Below, piece by piece: positions 9,501 to 16,146 of a stretch of DNA of 64,000 nucleotides. Where the stretch lies: assembly GCA_017524545.1 (NCBI GenBank), contig JAFXVN010000030.1:1-64000 (forward strand), read 5' to 3'. The number at the start of each line of letters is the position of its first letter. The first letter of the stretch is position 1. The DNA is from Bacteroidaceae bacterium. GTDB lineage: Bacteria > Bacteroidota > Bacteroidia > Bacteroidales > Bacteroidaceae. Under the pieces are notes generated by a model. The model did no database searches, was not told the origin of the DNA, and saw only the letters and a program-made list of their open reading frames with translations. The translations under genes were made by a program, and so were the position numbers.

Positions 9501-11050
9501 GTGAGGCTGGAAGTCTGTGGCGCAGACCAAACCAGCACACCATCCATGAGGCCGAGATTCGTGGGAGGATAGAGCTGTTCGCCCGGCACAACAACGCTGA
9601 TGACGGTCTCCCGCCCGTTGTTCTGAATCTGCACATCCTTATCTGCAAAGGGAATCTCAACGCCCTCGTTCTCAAACTCGTAGTTGACAATGGAGGCATT
9701 GTAGATGTGTCCGCTGCCAATGGCACCAGACTTTGTCTTGACAATGAAGAAGTACTTCAAAGGCTTGGTACGATCCACCGAGAAGGTGAGGTCGGTGAGG
9801 TCGTAGCCGAACTCCATAGGCTCGTAGTGCATCCCGTCCGTCCAGCGGCCCAGCATCGGCACTTCGGGAGCAGGGTCGGCACCCAGGGTGTTGCCTGCAT
9901 AGCGGAAGTGCTCGAAGGGGATGGTCTTCTCGGGCTTCGTGGCATTCAGGTTCTCTGCAACACCGGCAGAGAGCAGAAGCTCGCTGCGGTGGCTATAGTC
10001 CATCAGGAGTTTTATGGTGCGCAAAGGACGATAGTTCTGGCGGATGATGAATGCACCAGGTGTCCAAGTCCAGACATCATTATCGACGGCAAAGCTATAC
10101 TTGTAGGGGCAATAGATGAAGCCCTTGTTCTCCCAGCCGTCGCCCCACGAGTTGGCAATAATCCATGCGCCCACCTCGTCTTCTTCCACCTCTCCGATGA
10201 TGCCATCCTTGTCGAGGTCGAACTCTATGCGGTCGTCATAGCCGCAGACGGTAAGGGCATGGTTGAACGTGTCGCCCCACTTCTCCACATACTTCATGCC
10301 TACCACGCCGGCAGCTTTGTTGGCCGCCGTGTTGGGAATGGCGACCCAAGTGCCGCCGGCAGCCACGCCGATGCCAGCCACACCGCCTCCGTGCATGGTC
10401 TCGTCGCCGCAATGGTTGTAGAGCCATTCTTTGAGCATTTGCCGGCCTTCGGGTGTGTTGGTGGGACCAAGGTTGATTTCGTAGGCCGAGCGGTTCCACA
10501 TGGCACTATACCACTTGTCGTAGCCCTGCATCCAGCCATAGTCGGGGTCGTCGTGTGTCTGTGCACCAAAGAGTCTGCTGTAGGTGCGTCCGCCGTAGGT
10601 GGGGACATTCGGGATGCCGTTGGCCTTAGCCATTCCCTCTGTCGTGCTGGTCTGATAGGCCATCAGCCAAGTGAAGTGCGAGGGGTATTGGTTTTCGGGC
10701 AGAGAGGCATCGGCATCGCGATAGCTGTTTATCTCGTGCGTGAACTGATAGCCCACACCAGCGGCCGAGCCGCAGGAGCCGCCACTCTGGTTGAAGATGG
10801 GCGGGAAGTATTTGTCCTGTCCGTTATAGACGTAAGGCGGCAACTGCACATTAGCTTTGCGGGCTTTGCGTCGAGCCACAATGTCGGCAGGCAGATGCTT
10901 GGAACTTACATCATATTTGAGGTCGGGAAAGACACTGCGGTCTATCTTCACCACCTTGCCATCGGGCAAAGTATAATCTTCTATCTGTGCCAAAGCACCG
11001 AGGCACGGCACCAGACTCACCATCAAAAGCAGACACTTTTTCATTTGCAA
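6545..11050 (-). CDS. Secreted C1 (papain-type) peptidase with LamG and PKD domains
   Basis: 1501 residues with a signal peptide (1-22). A C1-type peptidase domain spans about 60-330: Gln88 and Cys93 in FNQSGGSCGSAAG, His264 in NHALTVCGY, Asn300 in IIANSWGDGW. A DLDKDGIIGEVEEDE loop that looks calcium-binding sits between His and Asn. The remainder is a fibronectin-like stretch, LamG-type domain (about 573-770), three PKD-like domains (about 790-1010), a second LamG (about 1060-1250), a further beta module, and a sorting signal ending GIYIKDGKKIMVK. Two micro-arrays (6648-6675, 8508-8535) are in frame. Probably a surface endopeptidase. The gene upstream ends with its own terminator, so this gene likely has a separate promoter. 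Confidence 0.88.
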   Translation of the reverse strand: MQMKKCLLLMVSLVPCLGALAQIEDYTLPDGKVVKIDRSVFPDLKYDVSSKHLPADIVARRKARKANVQLPPYVYNGQDKYFPPIFNQSGGSCGSAAGVGYQFTHEINSYRDADASLPENQYPSHFTWLMAYQTSTTEGMAKANGIPNVPTYGGRTYSRLFGAQTHDDPDYGWMQGYDKWYSAMWNRSAYEINLGPTNTPEGRQMLKEWLYNHCGDETMHGGGVAGIGVAAGGTWVAIPNTAANKAAGVVGMKYVEKWGDTFNHALTVCGYDDRIEFDLDKDGIIGEVEEDEVGAWIIANSWGDGWENKGFIYCPYKYSFAVDNDVWTWTPGAFIIRQNYRPLRTIKLLMDYSHRSELLLSAGVAENLNATKPEKTIPFEHFRYAGNTLGADPAPEVPMLGRWTDGMHYEPMEFGYDLTDLTFSVDRTKPLKYFFIVKTKSGAIGSGHIYNASIVNYEFENEGVEIPFADKDVQIQNNGRETVISVVVPGEQLYPPTNLGLMDGVLVWSAPQTSSLTLTGYHIYEGTRQVAQLPVAQTYYAPAAGASDAFTVKAVYQAGKYEQESAPSNAVVLETRQPGANSYVDMNESGITIPNAISEMLGQATIEFWMRSDKNVSYTHQVGPGWGKFLFHNSSNGTLSVGWDSGGSDRLNVSGVFSTLKKWNHIAITINGSNLVLYVNGVRKGSITSKTYSGLVAFGDLQFGRTSDINQWWIGGLDEIRVWRTVRTQAEIRNNMRVHIAAPALQPDLLVYVPMETIEVDGETRLREYVSGKHAKFQSIGTWQVEEADGPFTSAAPAPTLTIAEEAGTHLAGVPFHLTAQTLLNAIGWEWKVNGEPLIANSQSPIFNLPEAGTYNIMCTATYADGSTLTAEKEITVAEGEAPVAAFEVLNDTLPAGDRFSFVNRSEGTGCTYLWSMPGAEVETLGGTNATALYPQTGTFSVTLTATNPYGSSSVTKVVTVRESAPNARFDLSKTAIMLGEGIQLIDDSRYSPVTWHWELNNGCRALTVDEQSPFIVPTAPGIYDISLHVTNALGENTLTQGRYLIVSNDDPVTCLNFTGKETLQLPCPFAEEQKALTLDWWMRPQQYQGSVSLTSTEGELSTSVDNKGMLTITLGTRKAQSAEGYIVTDEWHHYAVTYSAGTVKFFRDGQLFGTSSTKLATRLPALQTITMGEAGFRGQMDEVRLWGVALTAEKINAYCNQHIADVQAAQTSDNLLLYYDFNQSGGDVLDRTSNGCNAQRIGFGPDGDAWNSALGVFTLDTEALMHGDISAIYLTNYKNPYLTSSGTVNPNNSSRFLKLAMRTSRSKWQDANAIVQGGITTGAHIDTSHHSDIQFETQWSGFATPLLDYRLWQAVTLPAGKYTFSITPGDVDDMQTSRLVVCYGKTMIGDAEVEENAIAWCKLVEGTVSFTLAEEAEVSLGIIVNLTGQCSFGISAFKLEGVTIEPLTPTDPDGIDEIQNSKYKIQNDASAIYDLSGRKVRNPQLKKGIYIKDGKKIMVK
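6648..6675. repeat. Period-7 micro-array (TTTTGAA) in coding sequence
   Basis: Four copies: TTTTGAA, TTTTGTA, TTTTGAA, TTTTGAA. Encodes IQNSKYKIQN in the linker just before the sorting signal of the C1 peptidase. Confidence 0.9.
8508..8535. repeat. Period-7 micro-array (TTGANNA) in coding sequence
   Basis: TTGAAGA, TTGGGGA, TTGAGAA, TTGGCAA. Encodes IANSQSPIFN within a PKD-like domain of the C1 peptidase. Confidence 0.85.
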
Positions 11051-11090
11051 TTTGATTTTAATTTCGGGAGTTATAAAATGGAGTTAAATG

Positions 11091-11234
11091 GGAAGTTAAG
11101 CCAGCAGAGCTGGCTGGAAGTTAAGCACATCGTGCTGGACGATAGCTTTGGATGCAAGGAAAACTATTTGGTATTGTCCTCTTTAACTTCCACGAGCGTA
11201 GCGAGTTTACTTCCATTTTTACTTCCACTTTAAC
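11091..11234. repeat. GGAAGTTAA hairpin element, copy 1
   Basis: Left half: GGAAGTTAAG plus hairpin AGCCAGC-AGA-GCTGGCT (11099-11115), then GGAAGTTAAG plus hairpin AGCAC-ATC-GTGCT (11124-11136). Right half: inverted copies TTTAACTTCC, TTTACTTCC, ACTTCC with ACGAGCGTAGCGAG between. Copy 2 is at 36487-36667. It fills the gap between two minus-strand genes. Confidence 0.9.
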
Positions 11235-11254
11235 TTCACAGATTTATATGAACT

Positions 11255-11294
11255 AAAAAAAGGGAGCCTTCAGGCTTGCCCTGAAGAACTCCCT
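11255..11294 (-). terminator. Intrinsic terminator after the 1538-residue protein gene
   Basis: On the minus strand: stem GGGAG..CTTCAGG / CCTGAAG.GCTCCC with a 5-base loop and a run of seven T, 19 bases after the stop codon. Confidence 0.85.
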
Positions 11295-11312
11295 TCAATT
11301 ATAGGATATTGT

Positions 11313-14300
11313 TTACTTTACAACTACCTTGACACCATTGAGGATATACATACCCTTTCCAAGTGCCTTCAGGCTGTTCAGCGTTGCACCTGTGCGGAGC
11401 AGCTTGCCGTCCATGCTATAGACGTCACCACGCTGGCTGATCTTCTCGATAGCGGTAGGAATATCCTTAACGCCGTCGGCCTGGTCAGGATCAGCAGCGA
11501 TGCAAATGCTGAAGTCATACTCGCCTTCGGAATCAACCTCTGGGCAGTCCATGAGATTCAGAACAGCGCTGCAAGGAGTAACTGCAACGGATGATCCACC
11601 TTCAACAGGCCATGCAGCATAGTTGGCATTGAAGTAAATCTCGTTGTTCTTAAGCGTATAGGTAGCAAGCGTACCCATAAGACCGTTAACTGTTGTACCC
11701 TCCAATACTGGCTTCTCGTCGCCAGAGATTTTGAACTTCACGGGTTCTACATACTCGTCCTCTGCATCATATTCTGTCGTATCGCCAAAGATGTAGAGTG
11801 CAGGCTCACCAGCGGGGATAGTCTCGATAGCATTCAGAGCGAGGAAGAGAGCATCGTCTTCGTCCCTATACCAACCAACAGCTGTGTATGCATTAGCATC
11901 CTCTGGATCATCAACGGGAGTGATAGTCACACTGTTGCACCAGTCAGCGATACGGCCGGGCTTGATGTCCTTGAAGAAGGTGAACTCTGCGGGAGCTTCG
12001 TATGGCTCTTCTGCCTCGCAGATAACGAGACCAGAGTTAGAGGTAGGCTCTGTAGAATTCCATGTGCAGAATCTGCGGTTGCTCTCTCCTGCATGGAAGT
12101 TGTTGCAGCTCTTGCCATCGACTGTCTTAGCGCTCATCAAGCTTCTCTGATAACCGAGTGCCTTATAGCCAACGAGAGAAGGAATGGTCTTCAGGTAGAT
12201 ATTGTTCTGGTTGCCAGTACCGCTAACCATAACGAAGAGACCAGTAGCCTTGTTCTGGAGTGCATATACAGGATCAACCTTGTCCTTACCGTAAGGCAGA
12301 ACGTCCTTGCCAGCCTCTGCGTTGAACTCAGAACGATAGTTTCTGTAACCATTTGCAGCAGCAGCGAGGTCTTCTGCAGTAGCATCCTTGATGACAATCT
12401 TGTTGGCAGCGGTATAGGCATTCTGAAGAACCTTGGCCGAGCCAGTCAGTGGCTGATCTTCCGTTACGGGATAAATCTGGAACTCAGCAGCGTGGAAGTA
12501 AGTCCAAGTCACATCATACTCATCTGCACTCTTGGGTTGTGCGAAGGGATCCATTTCAGCGCTGTTGCCACCGCCATTAAGCCATCTGCAAGTATTGATG
12601 AAGCGCAGATACTTGTATGTACCGTCCAGATTAATTGGCTGGCTGGAAACAACTTCGTTCGGAGTACCACCATAGGGAGTTTCCATATAACCAATATTTG
12701 TCCAGTCCTCACCATCATTGCTACCCACGATGTACATACGAACGATATGACCGAAGTCATTGTTTCGACGTGTAACTTCAACCTGAATAGGACCAGAAAT
12801 GGGTTCGACAAAAGCAACCTGCAAATATGGAGGAGCTATGACATCCTTGTGCCAGTCGCTATGCCAGAAGGTGCTTGGATTGCCGTCAATCAGGTTGCCG
12901 ATGTTTGTACCTTCAGCGGAGTCGGAAGCGTTACTTGAGAGCTGTGAAGCTTTGGTAATCAGCTTTTCACCACGAGTGTAGGTCGTGCTCATGTCGAGAG
13001 CCATTGCCATGTTTTCCTTAGCATCTATGAAGAGAGGAGTGCAGTCGGAATCATCAGCCTTTTGTTCAACGAAGCGGAACATGCTGGCATCCTTGTCCTC
13101 AATTTCGTCCTCAGCCATGAAGAACAGGCGATCAGACTCGCGGAGATTTTCACCACCAATAGCCTCAAGCCAAGAGATGGTCTGCGTCTTTTCGTCTCCT
13201 GTTTCATCGTCAATAACTGTTTCCTCTTCGGACTCTAACTTGGCAGCAGTAACGAAATTACCACAAATAGACCACTGATCCTCAATAAGGTCACCACATT
13301 TGTCCACGCCTTCCTTGCTGAAGTCGAAAGCGTCGTACATTTCCTCTGTGGGAACCATGATGCGATACCACTTGTCGGTCTTGATGCCGTTAGCCTGCTC
13401 CATGACGCTTTTCTGCATTGCTTTGAGCATCACGGCATACTTGTGGTTCTGTTGGGCAGTGTAGCGGCCAGCCTTGTCGTAAGCATTAGCCTCTGCAAGG
13501 AGGGCATCAAATTCAGATGCAACATTGGTCCTGATCCACTCACCGGGATTTGTACCTTCGACAACACCCTTGGTCACGTTGGCATATTTAGCCAAAGCAT
13601 TGCGCAACTCGGTAGGATCGACCATACCTGCATTGAATGCCTTGAATGCATCCAGGAGGGCCTGATACATCTCGGGAGTAATATCCTCGTCGGCGGTGGC
13701 TACGTTTGCATTATAAACATTCTCCAGTTCCTCTGCCACTTCGCCGAGAGCTGCGAACTGAGAGTTGGGATTATCTTCTATAAGATAGAGCTGAATCTCT
13801 GCAGCATGCCAGAAGGAACGGAAGGAATAGCCACCATCAGTGTCAACAACCACAAGGCGGATGTGCGGATAGGCTTTTTGCATAAAGAAGGGAACAGTAT
13901 TCTCTTCGCCCTTGCCTGTGTGAGGAAGTGTAATCTTTGCAATCTCTTCCCATTCGTTGTCTTCAACATTCGGATCGTCTGCGCCCAAGAGCACCAAAGT
14001 CTTTACTCGGTCGTTGTCAGCGCCGGCTCTTTCCTGAAGGAAGAGTTTGCAGTTGCCAACCAAGTTCTCCGTGCCGGAAATCGGGAGGTAGTGGCACAAG
14101 AGAGCTTCCTCATTTTCTTGGTCCTCTCCAACAACAAAGCTGCCATTGAGATAGTACATCGGCACCATACCTTCACTGAGGCCGTGCCAAGTGGTGTGCC
14201 AGAAGGTAGCAGGGTCGCCGTCAATCAGGTTGCCGATGTTCGTACCTTCGGAAGGGTCACCAAAGGTGTTGGTCAGCTGATCTACAGAAGTAATCTGTGC

Positions 14301-15929
14301 AGTCTTGATAGCGTCCTTGGCTGTTTCCAAAGCTGCGGCAACTTCTTCACGCAGTGCATTGTTCTTGGCTACCAGGATGTCGTGGTTCTTAATCACCTCG
14401 AAGTCTGCAATGAGTTCCGCTGCTTCTGCATCATCTACATACTCGAGATACCATTCGCTGCACCACTTATCGGTCGTTCTGTTATTATCATAGGTTCTAA
14501 TCCAGAAGCCCAGTTCCTGATCCGAACCTAAGTCCTTACCGTAGCTACCCCAAGGTGAAGAATCTGAGTCGTAAGAGGAGTGGTTCATCTGGTGGATGTA
14601 TCTTCCATCAGTGCCTTTCTTCGTGCCAGCAAGACGAATGGCAAAGAGATCCCTATAATCATCTACGCCACCGGGCTGTACATAATCATTGCCTGCATAG
14701 TCGAACATCACGCAGCTTGCATCGGCTGGATCATCGGTCATGAAGACTTTGTTATCGGTAACGTCGGAAGAGAAGCTGATGTAGGTTCCCATACCGGCAT
14801 TCTGAATAATGATGCTGTCACCGTCTTCGCTCTTGGTGAGCTTCCAAACGTAGTTGGCCAAGTTCTTCTTGACTGTGCCTATAACTGCTTTGTCCTTATG
14901 CTCATCTACGTATGCAGCTGCGATAGCTTTGTCAACGAATCCACTTTCATCAAATGTGGAAGCATAACGCTTCACAGCATAGATGCGGTAGTAGCCGTTC
15001 TGAGGTATCATGTAGGGCACCTCGCTGTCAAGCACCACCTGGAACAAGGAATCAGCAGTAGCAGCCAATGCCTTGGCCTCTTCCGGTGTGAGAGCATCGG
15101 GGTCGGAGTAATAGTCATAGTCATCTGCAACCATCTTGTTCAGAATAACTTCTATTTCGCCAATCAGGTCAACAAACTTTTCCCATGTCTCTGCATCGGA
15201 ATACTGACCAAACTCTGTACCAATACCGAGATTCATGCTCCAACCATCATAGTCATCAACGTGATCCAGATACTTGTCATAAGTGCCATTGAGAATCACC
15301 TTAACCTCATCTGCACCCGTAGGCACTTCCAGTGTCCAGATGTAGGCAGGTTCGTAGCTGTAGGCAGGCATGGGACCGAAACCGCCCCAAACAATCTCGC
15401 CAGCCTCGTCAACCTCGTAGGTCCAGAATGCGCGGCCTGCGTCTTTCCAACTGCTTTCAGCATAGGCTGTGTTACAGGAACGAATGGCAATCTTACCTTC
15501 CTCGTTCATGTAGAACACCTGACTTTCCCAATCATTACGGCTATTACTGGTATCCAAACGGAAAACTCCGGTACCAGGCTTCAGAATGGCTTTGTCGCCA
15601 GACAGCGTGGTATTAGAGAAGTGTCCATTGGCACCTTCAATGTGCCAGGCGACATCGAAAAGTTTGTCACCAGCGCTAGACGCATCGACCTGATTGATTG
15701 AGAACAATCCCTCAGAGCTTTCGATACCCTCATACCGTTCTTCCAAAGAGCCGGAGGCAGTCACATAATACTTGACACCGTCCACTTCCGTTGTGATGTA
15801 ATAGGCGCCACTGGGGATAGCTGCAATCGCAGCATCATACTCTGCTTTTGGTGGATCAGCAGCAAATGCCATGCCACCCATGATGAGTTGAACGAACAAC
15901 ATCATCAGAAATAAGTAACTTTTTCTCAT
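11313..15929 (-). CDS. Large secreted F5/8-type (discoidin) protein with sorting signal
   Basis: 1538 residues with a signal peptide (1-24). The N-terminal module (about 35-175) matches the N-termini of the proteins at 23264 and 26674: YYITTEVDGVKYYVTASG, NDWESQVFYMNEEGKIAIRS, SSWKDAGRAFWTYE. Two F5/8 type C-like carbohydrate-binding domains begin at about 540 and 988, each with the core EGTNIGNLIDG then P(A/S)TFWH. Helical stretches separate them. The sorting signal ends GMYILNGVKVVVK. No catalytic motif was recognised; a surface binding or scaffold protein is likely. Base composition is somewhat more AT-rich than the neighbouring C1 gene by eye. Confidence 0.75.
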   Translation of the reverse strand: MRKSYLFLMMLFVQLIMGGMAFAADPPKAEYDAAIAAIPSGAYYITTEVDGVKYYVTASGSLEERYEGIESSEGLFSINQVDASSAGDKLFDVAWHIEGANGHFSNTTLSGDKAILKPGTGVFRLDTSNSRNDWESQVFYMNEEGKIAIRSCNTAYAESSWKDAGRAFWTYEVDEAGEIVWGGFGPMPAYSYEPAYIWTLEVPTGADEVKVILNGTYDKYLDHVDDYDGWSMNLGIGTEFGQYSDAETWEKFVDLIGEIEVILNKMVADDYDYYSDPDALTPEEAKALAATADSLFQVVLDSEVPYMIPQNGYYRIYAVKRYASTFDESGFVDKAIAAAYVDEHKDKAVIGTVKKNLANYVWKLTKSEDGDSIIIQNAGMGTYISFSSDVTDNKVFMTDDPADASCVMFDYAGNDYVQPGGVDDYRDLFAIRLAGTKKGTDGRYIHQMNHSSYDSDSSPWGSYGKDLGSDQELGFWIRTYDNNRTTDKWCSEWYLEYVDDAEAAELIADFEVIKNHDILVAKNNALREEVAAALETAKDAIKTAQITSVDQLTNTFGDPSEGTNIGNLIDGDPATFWHTTWHGLSEGMVPMYYLNGSFVVGEDQENEEALLCHYLPISGTENLVGNCKLFLQERAGADNDRVKTLVLLGADDPNVEDNEWEEIAKITLPHTGKGEENTVPFFMQKAYPHIRLVVVDTDGGYSFRSFWHAAEIQLYLIEDNPNSQFAALGEVAEELENVYNANVATADEDITPEMYQALLDAFKAFNAGMVDPTELRNALAKYANVTKGVVEGTNPGEWIRTNVASEFDALLAEANAYDKAGRYTAQQNHKYAVMLKAMQKSVMEQANGIKTDKWYRIMVPTEEMYDAFDFSKEGVDKCGDLIEDQWSICGNFVTAAKLESEEETVIDDETGDEKTQTISWLEAIGGENLRESDRLFFMAEDEIEDKDASMFRFVEQKADDSDCTPLFIDAKENMAMALDMSTTYTRGEKLITKASQLSSNASDSAEGTNIGNLIDGNPSTFWHSDWHKDVIAPPYLQVAFVEPISGPIQVEVTRRNNDFGHIVRMYIVGSNDGEDWTNIGYMETPYGGTPNEVVSSQPINLDGTYKYLRFINTCRWLNGGGNSAEMDPFAQPKSADEYDVTWTYFHAAEFQIYPVTEDQPLTGSAKVLQNAYTAANKIVIKDATAEDLAAAANGYRNYRSEFNAEAGKDVLPYGKDKVDPVYALQNKATGLFVMVSGTGNQNNIYLKTIPSLVGYKALGYQRSLMSAKTVDGKSCNNFHAGESNRRFCTWNSTEPTSNSGLVICEAEEPYEAPAEFTFFKDIKPGRIADWCNSVTITPVDDPEDANAYTAVGWYRDEDDALFLALNAIETIPAGEPALYIFGDTTEYDAEDEYVEPVKFKISGDEKPVLEGTTVNGLMGTLATYTLKNNEIYFNANYAAWPVEGGSSVAVTPCSAVLNLMDCPEVDSEGEYDFSICIAADPDQADGVKDIPTAIEKISQRGDVYSMDGKLLRTGATLNSLKALGKGMYILNGVKVVVK

Positions 15930-15990
15930 TTTTTTTGTTTTAAGGTTATTTTATAGCGTTAACTTGGGGTATTCTTTGCATTTCACCATG

Positions 15991-15998
15991 CAAATCTA
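15991..15998 (-). promoter_or_regulatory. -7 box candidate for the 1538-residue protein gene
   Basis: TAGATTTG on the minus strand, about 60 bases before the start at 15929. Confidence 0.45.
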
Positions 15999-16114
15999 AC
16001 TATAATGCTGGACTCCACCAAGCTTTTATAACATTTTTTCTTCCTTATAAACACTTTTTAACTCATGCGGGAGAAAAATATCGGTTTTTTGCCTCAACAT
16101 TCAAAAATAATGAG

Positions 16115-16122
16115 TAGCTTTG
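16115..16122 (+). promoter_or_regulatory. -7 box of the first CotH gene
   Basis: TAGCTTTG, 24 bases before the ATG at 16147; matches TAnnTTTG. Confidence 0.6.
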
Positions 16123-16146
16123 CAGCAAATTTGATGCATAATTACG

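Noticed and set aside
9155..11233. 692-codon open frame antisense to the C1 peptidase gene
   Set aside because: Shadow frame of a GC-rich gene: no signal peptide or domain, low-complexity V/G/A/R composition, while the minus strand encodes clear catalytic motifs.
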